Below, in pieces: positions 1-16,544 of a stretch of DNA of 64,000 nucleotides. Each line of letters opens with the position of its first letter. The first letter of the stretch is position 1. The position numbers and the translations under genes are program-made. The stretch is from Tillus elongatus (taxonomy: Eukaryota > Arthropoda > Insecta > Coleoptera > Cleridae), in assembly GCA_964006375.1 (NCBI GenBank), contig OZ023267.1:24052739-24116738 (forward strand), written 5' to 3'. The notes under the pieces are model-generated. The model was given only the letters and a program-made list of their open reading frames with translations. It searched no databases and was not told the DNA's origin.

Positions 1-170
1 CACGCTGTGATTAGCAGCAGTGATTTCGTTTTCTACCTGTAAACATGTTAGATCTTCGTTAGACGGTGTAAAAAATATGTTTAAACAAAGTATTGCTACA
101 AAAATTGGCATTTATTAAAGCAAATTATAAATTTGGACCCAAATTCATTAATGATTTAGAAATAAGTTAG

Positions 171-629
171 GGACGCAGCAAGTGCGTTATGGTAGTGATT
201 TTTTATTAAATGCTTCAAACTTGGATCACTCGATTTTCTATAAACTTAGAAAGTTGAATTTTGGTATGTAGTAATGCCCTTCCCAAGGCAAGATATCCAC
301 CAAATGTCATTAAAATAACTTTGTAATTTTCGGAGAAAAACATTTTTTTCGAAATAAAACTCGAAATTTGAAAAACTCAATTTTCCATAAACTTAAAAGG
401 TTGAATTTTGATATGTAGTAAGGTCTTTCCCAAGGCAACATATCCACCAAATTTCATTATAATTGCTTTGTAATTTTCGGAGAAAATTTTTTTTTCGAAA
501 GAAAACTCAAAATTTTCCCGGAAAACCTTGTCCGATTTTCCTGGCTAACGAAACGAACTCATCCAAGCCACTAATAAAATAAGGGCCGAGTTTCATCGAA
601 ATCGGTTCATATTTTTTTAGTTATCGGTT

Positions 630-719
<90 letters not shown>

Positions 720-844
720 ATTGAAACTGACCCCGGATATGAGTTCTACGGGTCCTAGTTCGCGCTCATTTAAAAAAAAATTGTAGTCTCACCATCGATA
801 CCTCTCTATTAGTGATTTTTTTTTCATAAAAAATTCACTAAAAC
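171..844 (+). mobile_element. HINE-like element, type A (copy A1, complete)
   Basis: Type example of the short form. It opens with GGACGCAGCAAGTGCGTTAT, whose ACGCA/TGCGT arms form a small hairpin, followed by GGTAGTGATTTT. The body carries two tandem versions of a module of about 140 bp (roughly 220-345 and 365-490) containing AACTCAATTTTC. A conserved CCGATTTTCCTGGCTAACGA block and TTATCGGTTGGATA lead into (TA)n at 632-716. The 3' block has GAAACTGACCCCGGATATG, GCGCTCATTT and a terminal palindrome ending AAATTCACTAAAA. No open frame of note. Hairpins, microsatellite core and inverted short ends match the HINE/DINE-1 pattern; a TIR DNA transposon is the alternative. Confidence 0.75.
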
Positions 845-1126
845 ACGGATTATTGTTATCAGAATCAACCGAATTCGTTTCTCAATTTTCTGAAAATTGC
901 AATACCATTACAAATAAAATAGAGAATGTGATTTTACAAAAAAAACGTATTTGAGATAAATGAAGGTGGCCCAAGCTTTAAAGGGTGGGGTAGTTGAAAA
1001 CATCAACATTGATACTGAACACATTGCGAAATTCAAATATGCGTCAATAGGAAATTTGCAGAATCTTTCTTATGTTTTCTTTCTAATTATACGCAATAAG
1101 TAACATTTTGATATGTCACAAATGTG
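845..1126. other. No recognised feature
   Basis: AT-rich spacer between an A-type element and a SINE. No coding or RNA signal was seen. Confidence 0.5.
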
Positions 1127-1598
<472 letters not shown>

Positions 1599-1670
1599 AA
1601 GTAAAATGAATATCTCAACGTTATTAATACATGCAGTAGGTTTAAAACGGGCGCGCATACAGAGACGTTG

Positions 1671-1715
1671 GCGTGACGTCACTTGTTCCAAAACAAATGG
1701 CTGCCTATCAAATGG
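1671..1715 (+). promoter_or_regulatory. CRE-like palindrome upstream of THAP-like exon
   Basis: A perfect TGACGTCA lies at 1674-1681, followed at about 1698 by AATGGCTGCCTATCAA. A similar pairing (ATGGC, CCTGTCAA and a CRE or E-box) occurs at 32.85 and 35.47 kb, each upstream of a degraded first exon. This suggests a shared promoter module. Function is inferred. Confidence 0.35.
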
Positions 1716-1842
1716 TACGACGAACCTATAGGATAAACAGTAGTTGTTAACGGTTTTGTGGGTGTGTTCAACTGTTTAATGGTTGTTATTTTACGTTTTT
1801 CTTGACTTTACTTCATTAATTTGATAAAAGCACCGATTTTCA

Positions 1843-1974
1843 ATGGAAAAACAACCGGCGTCCACTGGTTACAAGTATTGCATTATGCCAGTGTGCAAAA
1901 GTACGTCTATAAAAATTTCTCAGAAACGAAGCAAAACGAAAAATCGGTGTAGTAGTTACAGTACTAGACATTGA
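1843..1974 (+). pseudogene. possible THAP-type zinc-finger first exon
   Basis: A 43-codon frame starting MEKQPASTGYKYC with the pair C-x4-C (KYCIMPVCKSTS) near residues 12-21. THAP domains begin with a short C-x2-4-C segment close to the initiator Met, and in arthropod THAP proteins this is often followed by a STSxK-like run, as here. The later THAP signatures (CxxH pair, AVPTIF box) are not visible. The frame stops at 1972-1974 right beside GAGGTGAGG, which could be a splice donor. The sequence after about residue 24 no longer resembles the domain. This is either a truncated exon 1 or a decayed copy. A CRE palindrome lies 160 bp upstream. Known: THAP domains bind DNA and are often transposase-derived. 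Assignment is tentative. Confidence 0.35.
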
Positions 1975-2075
1975 GGTGAGGAAGTACGTAGCCAGCTAAC
2001 CTAACACAGACAAAAATTATACAATAGGTACTAAACAGTCGATTTTTCACTTGCGTTTCAATATTATGTGATCGT

Positions 2076-2304
2076 CTTTAGTTTTGGAAGCGCCTCCGTG
2101 GCCGTGCGGGAAAATCGATTGAGACTTTCCAATACGCACTCGGGGGACGACGGTTCGAGACTCACCGGCGGAGGATTATTTTTCAAATCACTGTCGTCGT
2201 TGAGATCGAGCTCAAGGTGGAGGGTAGGTTAGTTTAGATGAGCAAAAAGAGTCAGCAACGGCCTAATTGCCAGTAAGCATGTTACCTTTACCTTTAGTTT
2301 TGGA
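2076..2304 (+). mobile_element. tRNA-derived SINE, family 2, with 13-bp target duplication
   Basis: The SINE body is 2089-2291. The head has an A-box-like TGGCCGTGCGGG and a B box GGTTCGAGACTC (about 2153-2164), with CCTCCG/CGGAGG complementary ends of the tRNA-like part at about 2093-2098 and 2181-2186. The tail is TTACCTTTAC. A perfect 13-bp direct repeat, CTTTAGTTTTGGA, flanks it at 2076-2088 and 2292-2304. This is a clean retroposition signature and suggests a fairly recent insertion. Confidence 0.85.
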
Positions 2305-2904
2305 TCCAGCTTTTGTTATTTGATAACTGACAAACTCAAACAATCACAAATGATAGAATACGAATAACGTACCTGGCAGCTTTAATTCCTCTTATTTCGG
2401 CGCTAGGTCCGGATTGTTTCCAAAAAATGAAGCCACCATTAAACCATCTAACTTACATTGCCAGACTGGGCTTTTAAAAATGCAGCATCCATCCTGTGGT
2501 TTGTTAAAAGTTTTTACAGGTATAATATAACCCAAAACACAATAATACCGTTGATGTTTACACCCTGGTATACGTAAACGTGTACATCTTACCCTGCTTC
2601 TGCGTCACCAGTTGGAGCATCTGACGTCACAACAATAGCCGGAGCGTTTATAGACACGTGACCAAATTTAAAATAACAAGGGTTTTCAAACACGTATAAA
2701 AGCCTAAAAATCAAATATTGCTTATTTGTTTTTGATCACTGATGTTTATAACATAAAGGTATGAGAAAAATGGAAATAGATGTGGATTAAATTTTATGAA
2801 AATTCCCTGTTATATCGGTCGATATTGAGCGAAGTTTTTCTTTTTACAAATATATGTATCAGATACTTTCTGATAAACAAGTCATATTATAGCCGCAAAG
2901 AGTT
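2305..2904. other. Unassigned spacer with a second CRE palindrome
   Basis: No coding signal recognised. It contains a second perfect TGACGTCA at 2622-2629 and CACGTGAC at about 2656. Together with 1674 this brackets about 950 bp, which could be a promoter region or a dead DNA element. Confidence 0.3.
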
Positions 2905-3880
2905 CTTTTTTTTTCTCCCTTAGGGCTCGTCCGCGTTTTTGCCGCACCGATAGCACCGTAGCCTTTGGCTTATTGTGCATGCCCTTTGTCTTTTCTACTT
3001 CATCCATTCCAAAATCACTGTGCCTTGAACCAGTCTGCATAGCAATTGGTAGGGTGAAGTTTTATATTGCTCTGTCTCCGGTCTAGGCTGTCCGTAGATC
3101 AGTTGTCTTCTGCGGTCCGGAGCTTTACACTCGTACCAGATGTACTGGACTGATTCCTTCCCCTCGCCACAGAGTCTGCATGCCAGGTCCCCCTCGAACC
3201 ACCCCATTTTATGCAGGTGTTTCTTGAGAGCCATGTGTCGCGTCAATAGTCCTGTTATGTTCCTGAGCTGTCCTCTACTAAGATTTAGCAGCTCCACAGC
3301 TCTCTTTGAACTGAGTTCCTCAATTACTGACTTCCCATGTCAGAGCCCTGGACAGTCTGCCCAGTACACCTTATGTTCGTTTCTGACCCAGGACTTAATG
3401 GATCCCCTGGCAGTGCTCTTCGTCACGCTTGGGACCGGTTTTGGTCCTATAAATGGTTCTGCTAATCCTCTCTTCGCGAGACTGTCAGCTTCTTCATTGC
3501 CTTTGATTGACCCGGCACCCAGATGAGGGTCACCTCATTCTGCCCAGCCAGGTCGCTCGTCTCGTTTCCGCATTCACTTACTAGCCTGGAATTTACCCGT
3601 GGGCTACTTAGAGCCTTAAGGGCTGCCTGGCTGTCTGTGGCTATGAGGATCCGCTTTTTGGTGTAGCCCCTCCTCTGGTTCTCTCGCGCGCAGTGCAAGA
3701 TGGCGTATATTTCGGCCTGAAAGACCGTTGCATGAACTACGAGGGAAATACTGTGACTTACCCTCGGTCCTTCCGAATTAACGCCTGCCCCCGTCCCAGC
3801 TCCCTGCCGGATCTGTCCGTGAACCAGACGAGCGCGTCCCGTGGTAGGCCCGGCGTCACACCCCGCCAGAGAGTTGTTTG
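2905..3880 (-). pseudogene. non-LTR retrotransposon 3' end: RNase H domain, C-terminal region, 3' UTR
   Basis: On the minus strand the frame ending near 3462 contains an RNase H fold: QAEIYAIL (acidic E near residue 63), ATDSQAALKAL (D near 89) and VTLIWVPG (128-130). The next residue is Q where most members have the catalytic-region H. A frameshift then leads to the C-terminal part (3297-2995) with HMALKKHLHKMG and a CRLCGEG...C zinc-binding-like cluster, as in Jockey/I/R1-type elements. The 3' UTR ends GGACGAGCCC before an A-run at 2905-2913. The 5' side is truncated around 3870-3880. RT and endonuclease are missing, so this is a dead 5'-truncated copy. Two tiny copies of the same tail lie at 15583-15654 and 29769-29840. 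Confidence 0.8.
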
Positions 3881-4086
3881 ATGATACATTCGTTACCAAA
3901 TGGAGAGATTTTTATAGTTGCATGTTTGTCTAAGCAAGTGTACCATATTTTTTATGTGTGCACACGTATAAGTATGTTTTATTTTTGTGATTGAGGTTTA
4001 TGTTGTCTTTTTGTCTTGTATTTTATCTATATTTTGTGGTTGGCCTATACAATTTGTATTGTCTTATGGCTCAATAAATTATCTGG
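3881..4086. other. Spacer, possible LINE tail
   Basis: No gene. The end GGCTCAATAAATTA at about 4068-4081 resembles the 3' tails of CR1/Jockey-like LINEs, abutting the next LINE fragment. Confidence 0.3.
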
Positions 4087-5148
4087 ACAGCAAACTTCCT
4101 CTCCAACCGGAGCATTTCTGTTGTCGTGGATGGCCATTCCTCTAAACTATATCCAATTAGTACAGGAGTTCCTCAAGGTTCCGCTTTAGCCTCTACTTTG
4201 TTTCTTCTCCACATCAATGACCTCCTGTCTAGCACTTCCAACCCAGTTCACAGTTACGCGGACGACAGCACCCTCCAGTCAAATATACAATATTCTAAGC
4301 CTGTTTCTTTGGCTCAATTAGATGAGGATCACAGACTCCTGGAGGGTTCTGTCCCCGTGGATCTCCAAAAAATATTAGACTGGGGAAGTAGAAATCTTGT
4401 ACAATTCAACCCCACCAAAACTCAGTCTTGCTTTATTTCTCATAAAAGATACCCCAGCCCTAGAACCATCGCTTGAACAAACAAGTTATTCAAAGTAATG
4501 AGTCATTTTCACTTGTTGGCATTTCTGTGGATCGAAATATCAATTGGAACCAACATGTCACATCAATTGCAGAAGCGGCTGCTAAGAAATTAGGTTCCCT
4601 CTTCCGGGCTTGCAAATACTTTTCACCAGCTAATCTCTATACCTTATATACTTCACAAATAAGGTCAAACCTCGAATACTGCTCCCACATCTGGGGTGCT
4701 GCTGCCGCTTGTACACTCGCTATCCTGGACTCCATTCAGAAGAAAGCTATACGTCTCATTGGTGACCCTACCCTCACCCAAAGGCTGCCATCCCTTGCCC
4801 ACCGACGTACCGTTGGTGGCCTCCCTCTCTTTTATAGATATCTGCACGGGCAGTGCTCAGAGGAGCTTTCTTCCATGGTTCCTCCACCTGCTGCCCCAAC
4901 AGATCTACCAGGGGAGCAAAGCGAATGCACCCTTTTACTGTCCAGATCACCAGACATGGAACATCTTTTGTCCCGAGGACTTCCAAGTTGTGGAATTCCT
5001 TGCCGGCGCATGTTTTTCCTTCTCCTCCGAACCTCCAAACCTTGAAGTCCAGAATTAACAAGTTGCCTCTTTCCTCATTGTCGACACCCACAGTACGATA
5101 GTATTTAGGCTGTAAGCCCTCGTGGTGTGTTGTTAAAATTTAAAAAAA
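4087..5148 (+). pseudogene. LINE family 1, RT C-terminal half and 3' end (copy a)
   Basis: 5'-truncated non-LTR retrotransposon, Jockey/CR1-like. The frame from 4126 carries RT motif B GVPQGS (residues 14-19) and the catalytic YADD (residues 44-47, nt 4255-4266), then WGSRNLVQFNPTKTQSC. A stop/frameshift near 4475 moves to the frame 4473-5045 with VGISVDRNINWNQHV, SQIRSNLEYCSHIWG and KKAIRLIGDP. A further shift near 4855 gives the C-terminus ending LSTPTVR at 5101. The 3' UTR runs GGCTGTAAGCCCTCGTGGTG to an A-rich tail at about 5148. Two longer copies lie at 28.0-29.6 kb (minus) and 50.7-52.2 kb. The motif A region (DISKAFDQVWH there) is missing, so it cannot be active. Confidence 0.85.
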
Positions 5149-5821
5149 AATCTGTCTATGCCGATGAAAAACGCTCATTTTTAAGTGAAAATTTGAATAG
5201 CATACCATTGTCCGTTTTCAAAATATATTTTTTTAATTTTAAAGTTACAAAAATAATTCTTTTAGCATTAAAAAAATTTATTAGTGCCTTATTTTATGAA
5301 AACTGCATAATTACCCGAAGGTGCGCTTCTTTATGGATGTACTTGGTATAAATAATAAAATAAATACAGGGAGATATGTACAACAGCGGTTTAGAATGTT
5401 GACGATTGGAATAAACAAGAATAGATCCACGGTCAATTGTGGCATTCTCACCAGTGAATACACTTGAATTATAATTGATGGAGGAAAGAAGACGTTAGAA
5501 CTAAATGGAAAAGGGGGCTTTCGCGTACACAAAGAAACGAAACCAGAAACGTAGTCCCTTTGGCTTTGGTGTAAAGTTAAGTGATGATAATGACTGTATG
5601 TAAAATCTACACCCCATATATTTTACACGCCGCTGAGCACCGCCAAAAAACCTTCTTTCTTGTCTGAATGCATAAGTAAATATTATCTGAATATAATGCA
5701 ACATTTTGTAATGCCATAAAGTAGCATGCTGTCAAAAAAATATATAATTTGAATACTGCGTATTGTGACGAGCAATAATAAATGCCTTCTGAAAAGTCTG
5801 TTGAAAAATAAGACAATAGTT
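5149..5821. other. No recognised feature
   Basis: AT-rich. Short open frames here show no domain, no splice context and no repeat match inside the window. Confidence 0.5.
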
Positions 5822-5857
5822 CTGACGCAGCAAGTGCGTTGTGGTAGCAAATTTTAA
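5822..5857 (+). repeat. isolated HINE-like hairpin end
   Basis: GACGCAGCAAGTGCGTTGTGG followed by TAGCAAATTTTAAT: the hairpin terminus alone, with no body. This is a truncated insertion or excision remnant. Confidence 0.6.
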
Positions 5858-6029
5858 TACAAGTTGACATCATCATCATAGCCTAAGGGCGCCACAGTGC
5901 AATAGTTGCTGTTTGGGAAAAGATGTAATGCGGTCGTTTCCCGTTGCCTTTCGCAAATAAGAATAATATTGTTTGTTTGCAACAAACTAATACAAAGATG
6001 CGCCTTCTACAAAACCAAAAAAAAAACCT

Positions 6030-6379
6030 GGACGCAGCAAGTGCGTTATGGTAGTGAATTTTTATTAAATGCTTCAAATTTGAATAACTCAGTTTTCTAT
6101 AAACTTAGAAAGTTTAATTTTGGTATGTAGTAAGGTCTTTTCTAGGGCAAGATATCCACCTAATTTCATTAAAATAACTTTTTGATTTTTAGAGAATTTT
6201 TTTTTCTAAATAAAATTTAAAATTTGAATAACTCAATTTTCTATAAACTTAGAAAGTTCAATTTTGGTACTTAGTAAGGTCTCTCCCAAGGCAACAAACT
6301 CATCCAAGTCATTAATAAAAGAAAGGCACTTGCCAAGTTTCATTGACATCAGTTGATTATTTTTGGAGTTATCAGACGG

Positions 6380-6475
<96 letters not shown>

Positions 6476-6598
6476 ATTGAAACTGACCCCGGATATAGGT
6501 TCTAGGGGTCCTAGTTGGCGCTCATTTGAAAAAAAATTTGCAAAGTCTCACCATCGATACTCTCTATTAGTGAATTTTTTAAATAAAAATTCACTAAA
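6030..6598 (+). mobile_element. HINE-like element, type A (copy A2, complete)
   Basis: Hairpin end at 6031, one and a half internal modules, (TA)n at about 6387-6471, GACCCCGGATAT block, terminal palindrome ending AAAATTCACTAAAA at 6598. It sits after a run AAAAAAAAAACCT, as many other copies do. Confidence 0.75.
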
Positions 6599-7144
6599 AC
6601 TACAAATAAATATGATAAACACAGGAAAGTGTCTCTAGACAATTGTATTTGAAAAAAAAAACATCGCATAAAAGTTGTTCGTCTGCGACATTATCTATAA
6701 GATTACGAATTTAATTTACAATGTAAAACTAAACATTAAAACAAAAATTTAAAAGGCAAACAAAATCAAATTTCAAATTAGTAACAGACACAAAGTTAGT
6801 GTTACATTCAATTAATTAAAATGCAATATGGGTATTTTGAATATTCTGTCATTAAATATAATTTAGAGACAGTCTATGCAAAATTTCAGTTCCAGAGGAA
6901 CTCGAGAAGTCTGCCAGTAAAAATTAATACTTGAGACAAACCTTGGAGTCCTTGTATTTTAGGACTGATACACTCATCTCACATTTACTGACTTTAACTC
7001 AAAATAAAATAGTGCTGCAAATTGAATCATCACTTCCACATAGCTTTGATAATCTACTCTATACAGAAATACATTCTCATGAAATGAATTTAGGGTCCAT
7101 GACTTGACCACACAGAAAATTTCGTATTCCTGTACACATAAACT
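6599..7144. other. No recognised feature
   Basis: AT-rich spacer with no coding or repeat signal detected. Confidence 0.5.
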
Positions 7145-7812
7145 TCTGAAATGTTATATTACTCGAGTTTTAACGAAGAAATGTCGTTTTTTACCAAATC
7201 ATCCCTCATTTATCCCTTACCCCCTGAAGCGATCTTACTCAAAAAAAATCGGAAGCGTTCCCTTCTCGGGTGCTAACTGAATACCAAATTTGAAGATGAT
7301 ATCTTAATTCGTTCGAAAGTTAGGGCGTCTACTAACAGACTGACAAGACAAGAAAATGTTCGTTCCAGAATAAAGTTTTCTATATGTTTTGAGACTATTT
7401 ACGCCGTTCCAACTTAAAAAAATTCGAAATTTCTGTCACCGATATTCACCTTCACACATTCAACCCCTAATTTAATTTCAGCACAGAATAGGTACCAGAT
7501 GAATGATTTGAATTGATGAAAATAAAAGTTTTCTAATAAACAAATCGTAATACGTTATACTACTCGAGTTATATCGAAAAAATGTCAATTTTCACCAAAT
7601 CATCCATAATTCATCCTCTACCCCCTGGAACGATTTTAGGCAAAAACAATCCGAACCGTTCATTTGTCGGGTGCTAACTGCATGCCAAATTTGAGGACGA
7701 TATCTCAATTGGTTCAAAAGTTATCGTGGGTAAAAACAGACAGACATACAGACCGACAGACATGAAAAAATTTCGTTCCCAGACCATGCTTTCTATGTTT
7801 TGATACTTTTTA
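7145..7812 (+). repeat. diverged tandem duplication, unit about 400 bp
   Basis: The block at 7145-7400 (TACTCGAGTTTTAACGAAGAA, then CGGGTGCTAACTGAATACCA) recurs at 7558-7812 with the same order of motifs at about 75 percent similarity by eye. The second unit includes ACAGACAGACATACAGACCG, a short tract common in insect repeats. No coding frame. Confidence 0.7.
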
Positions 7813-7875
7813 CGTTTAGCAAAGTTTTTGTAATTTTTGTCGGCGATGCTATACTTCTACACGTATTGGAAGTTA

Positions 7876-8720
<845 letters not shown>

Positions 8721-8959
8721 TAATGTGTTATACCAGCAATAATCAAAACATATCTAAACTAATTGGCTTAACGTAGCCAAAATCTGAACGAAACGTGAGA
8801 TGTACAAGCTACTGACATCTAGGACAAAACAAGGAACTTTGTCTGTAAGACGACTTCGGTACAAATTCTGTACGTCAGGTGCCACCGTACAACCACAAAC
8901 GATCTTTTAAAATCGTCAGCCCTGCCACTATATTCTTATAGGAATATCTCATAGACGGG

Positions 8960-8962
<3 letters not shown>
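8721..8962. other. No recognised feature
   Basis: Spacer between two element pieces. Confidence 0.4.
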
Positions 8963-9055
<93 letters not shown>

Positions 9056-9178
9056 TGAAACTGACCCTGGATGTGGGTTTTAGGGGGCCTCGTTCGTCCT
9101 CATTTGAAGAAAGTTTTTAAAAATTCAGAAGTCGCGATCTCCTCATTGGTGAATGTTTTAAAGAAAATTCACTAAAAT
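8963..9178 (+). mobile_element. HINE-like 3' end, L-type
   Basis: (TA)n to about 9052, GAAACTGACCCTGGATGTG, TCGCGATCTCCTCATTGGTG, then the terminal palindrome ending AAAATTCACTAAAAT. The 5' part is absent. Confidence 0.7.
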
Positions 9179-10427
9179 CTATTGATGTCGAGTTTTCACT
9201 GGTTTGTTGCTAATTTAGTCTTTTTTTATAAGGCGTGGTCGAACTTACATGTTTCCGTTTAATAGTTTCAAGAAAAAACACAATCAGTAAAAAAATTTGG
9301 CAGCGCCCTCTAGCATTCAAAATATTTATTATAATAGTTCGAATTTATAAATATCATATTGGCTTAGAATGGCCTTTTTGGAACAAGACCAAGTTTGAAA
9401 ATTTCGGTTAAGCAAAACCGGACTTAGAAGCGTTTTTTCAAAACAAGATTCCCACTCTCCCCCACATTTTATTCTCCAAGAGAGAATAAAATTCTTCTTA
9501 CAAAAAGTATTAAGATTTTTCCGAAGATTCTTATTTGTACATTTCCAGTAGTCCTTAATTAAGAATTTGTTACAAAAAAATCGGTTTTTTTATCTTTTGT
9601 TTTTGGCGGTCGACCTACAACCCTATAAATAATTTTTAGGTCATTTGTGTTATAATTTTTTTCCCAAAATGCTAAGATATACGGTTTCCAAGATATAGCC
9701 GGTTCGCCACTAATGAATCACTCTGTATATATGACCTAATAAAACATTTTAAGCTCATTCTAATCTAAAATTAGGAAACGTATTTATAAATGTCCGCTAA
9801 GGTTAGCTACTATTCAATTTTCGCGCTGAAGTGGGAACATAACAAATCTAGTTATGAACTTGCGTATCCAGAAGAGGATTGGCAAATATGCATACTCGAT
9901 TACAGAATATTTAATTCTTTGCCAAACTTTGTTCTGTTGAAATTTGTGTATTTGCGTGTTTGAACAAGAATATTTTCTAGGAGCTTCACTTCCGCTAACT
10001 CACTGAGGTACCTCAAAGTTATTGAAAAGAGAACGGTAATGTCTTTATGTTAAATTTAGCAAAATATCTATGTATGGTCAGGCAAAGAATCCTGTACCTT
10101 TTTGTTTCCATTATGTGTAAGCTTGTGAGATAATCCCCTGTCGAGTTTGAGTTTAGAATAAAAGAATTAACATTTCTATGACCATAACTCCCACCGTCCA
10201 ACTAATTGTTTGGGGTAGGTTTTTAAAGTGTGCAACACAAATGCACATAGTTGGATGGTGCTTCAGCTTTTTCAGTGGAATTTCAAACTGACGACAGTAA
10301 ATTTGTAATTATTGTTGCTCCTCAAAAATATATTTGTCTTCAAGGTAGTACGTATCCTTGTATTTAGGAGGTAATAGATAGCGGCTATCTGGCGAGTTGA
10401 AATGTTAAATTCGTCATAAAAAGTTCG
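9179..10427. other. Unassigned spacer
   Basis: No coding or RNA signal. The stretch near 9590-9735 (GGCGGTCGACCTACAACC, AAGATATACGGTTTCC, ending CACTCTGTATATATG) has the flavour of insect mariner-type MITE ends, but no partner end was found. Confidence 0.3.
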
Positions 10428-10917
10428 GGACGCAGCAAGTGCGTTATGGTGGTGAATTTTTATTAAATGCTTCAAATTTGAATAACTCAATTTTCTATAA
10501 ACTTACAAAGTTCAATTTTAGTATGTAGTAAGGTCTTTCCTAAGGCAACGTACTCACCAAATTTCATTAAAATAACTTTGTAATTTTCGGAGAATTTTTT
10601 TTCTCTAAAAAAAACTAAAAATTTGAATAACTATTTTTTATAAACTTAGAAAGTTGAATGTTAGTGCGTAGGAAGGTCTTTCGCAAGGCAACATATCCAT
10701 CAAATTTCATTAAAATAGCTTTGTAATTTTCAGAGAAAAAAAAATTTTCGAAAGAAAACTCAAAATTTTCCCGGATAACCTTGTCGGATTTTCCTGGCTA
10801 ACGAACTCAAAATAGGTTAATTATTTTTTGAGTTATCGGTTGGATACACACGCACAAAAAAACCTCACCATAGATAGCTCTCTGACAACGAATTTTTTTA
10901 AAATAAAACTTCGCCAA
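10428..10917 (+). mobile_element. HINE-like element, type A (A3), lacking its (TA)n
   Basis: Normal hairpin end and body, but after TTATCGGTTGGATACACACGCAC the (TA)n array and GACCCCGG block are missing. The sequence jumps to CCTCACCATAGATAGCTC and a degenerate terminal palindrome. The jump (A-run 10856-10862) coincides with the left boundary of the large palindrome. Confidence 0.65.
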
Positions 10918-11095
10918 TACACTATGAGCTTGTAACTTGGAATAAAATCAGTTAATTAAATACAGCTTCTTTCAAAAAATGCTCGGGCACCTAAACTATT
11001 ATTTTAGGTTGCTGTCTTTAAAAATATATATTATACAGTGTGTCTCAAATTCGAGTTGACGGTAGAGTTAATTTGATTTAAATGGCAGTCGTAGT

Positions 11096-12541
<1,446 letters not shown>

Positions 12542-12592
12542 GGCTTACATGATGCTATTGGGTAACAAGTATGTGAGTGGTTTTCCTGTTTT

Positions 12593-12700
12593 CGCTTTGG
12601 TCGTCCTTCCACGGTTCGAACCGATGAAAATGTTTTAAAAAATCGTCCTGGAAGATCGACGACGGACCATTGACGAAATTGTGGAGCTGTCTGAATTGAC
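12593..12700 (+). pseudogene. mariner transposase HTH fragment (left arm)
   Basis: Frame RFGRPSTVRTDENVLKNR, then after a small shift VLEDRRRTIDEIVELSEL. This matches the inter-helix GRPS linker and second helix-turn-helix region of DD34D mariner transposases. Nothing of the catalytic domain follows: a MITE interrupts at 12701, and beyond it comes a mariner-like terminal sequence, TTGGCCCACCCTGTA (to about 12948). This is a small internally deleted relic. Mirror copy on the minus strand at about 13540-13647. Confidence 0.6.
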
Positions 12701-12894
12701 TTGTGTTCAGTTTCACAACATTTAATGGCCGATTCGTTAATCAAGGCCTCAGATGACCAATCAGAGACTATGGTTCGGGTTTTTGCCACGACAACTAAAT
12801 ATTTTTAAGCTGTGATTGATGGTCTGAAGCTCTGATTAACTAACCGGTCGTTAAATCTTTAATCGAGCTTTGTGAAACTGGGCATTTGAGTTGA
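12701..12894. mobile_element. palindromic MITE (CCCAGTTTCACAA ends), left arm
   Basis: About 195 bp with inverted ends: TTCAGTTTCACAACATTTAA at the left and TTTGTGAAACTGGGCA at the right, and internal GCCGATTCGTTAATCA / TGATTAACTAACCGG. The same family interrupts the 5S-like sequence at 47487-47681. Target duplication unresolved. Confidence 0.65.
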
Positions 12895-13020
12895 GCTCAG
12901 AAAGATGAGTTTCCATAAGCAAGCGTCTACTTTGGCCCACCCTGTACATGTTGGAATATTTTGGAATATAAAATACCTACTTTAAAAATTGTTGAAAAAA
13001 TTTCATATCGAAATCGATAT

Positions 13021-15381
<2,361 letters not shown>

Positions 15382-15406
15382 TTACAACTGAGCGCGGGTC
15401 CTAGAC

Positions 15407-15492
<86 letters not shown>

Positions 15493-15571
15493 GTGTATGT
15501 ATGTATATATCCCAACGATAACTCAAAAAATAACAAAATCATTTTAATGAAATTTGGTAGTTATGTTGCCC

Positions 15572-15665
15572 TGGTAAAGGCCTTTTTTTTCCTCAGGGCT
15601 CGTCCGCGGCCTTGCCGCCCCGATAGCACCGCAACCCTTGGTTGATTGTGCATATGGTAAAGGCC
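15572..15665 (-). mobile_element. 72-bp LINE tail insertion with target duplication
   Basis: 15583-15654 is the 3' UTR end and A-run of the RNase H LINE seen at 2905-3880 (GGGCTCGTCCGCGGC, GCCCCGATAGCACCGCAAC on the plus strand). A direct repeat TGGTAAAGGCC flanks it at 15572-15582 and 15655-15665. This is a dead-on-arrival insertion, severely 5'-truncated. Confidence 0.85.
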
Positions 15666-15769
15666 TTACCATATACTAAAATTTAACTTTCTAGGTTTAT
15701 AGCAAAATGAGATGTTTAAATTTGAAGCATATAATAAAAATTTGCTACCATAACGCACTTGCTGCGTCC

Positions 15770-16544
15770 CGAATTTTTTATATTTAGCTGCAGTGTTAAG
15801 GAACAACAATTTAAATAATATTTAATTCTTAAATTGTAGACTAGAAATAGAAATCAATGCAATGTTGGCTATAGTTATTTTACGAAACGGGAAGCGTTAG
15901 TTTTATTTATAGTAGTGTTAATAAGACCACAAGTCATAAAATAATCCGGAATATTTGTAGTCGATGTTTCCTAAGTAATTGGTGTGAATTCGATAACGGA
16001 TAAGATATTTTTGGAAACAGCTATTTAAACTGAACTAGAAGCTAGTTACATATTGTAATCGAATGAAATATACGCCAGTCTCCCAATGCCTTTTAGTTTA
16101 AAATTTTCATGGGGGTTTTTCCGTTAAAAAGCATTCTGGTTACATTTTTTATATTTTTGCATCTTTAATTCGAAGTTTTAAAATCATAGGCGATTTATCC
16201 TTCTGTACTTGGTACTATCATATAAGAAATGGTCGGAAGCTAGGTACAAATGACTGGCTTAAAGTCTCACATATTATTTTTATTTTCTTTTTAATGTTAT
16301 AGCGTAAAAGCTGATTTATCTTGTCGCTCATTTAAGTGACACTAGAAAATCGTAAATTTATTTGCTGTTCCAGGTAATAAAATTTGTGACATACAGTTAT
16401 CATCTAACATAAAATAAAATAAGGGAAAGATACCTACAGCGAACATTAAATTTCTGTTATAAAATTTGTCGAATTAGATTGTAAAAAGATGAAAATTACA
16501 TTGGTTTACTGCAATAATTTCAACGTTAAGGGTTAGATTGCACC
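15770..16544. other. No recognised feature
   Basis: AT-rich, apparently unique in this window, no domain-bearing frame. Confidence 0.5.

Noticed and set aside
2995..3526. Plus-strand frame at 3140-3526
   Set aside because: Shadow of the minus-strand RNase H LINE coding region.
7720..7760. Telomere-like or satellite tract in ACAGACAGACATACAGACCG
   Set aside because: Short degenerate tract within a dispersed repeat; no TTAGG units anywhere in the window.
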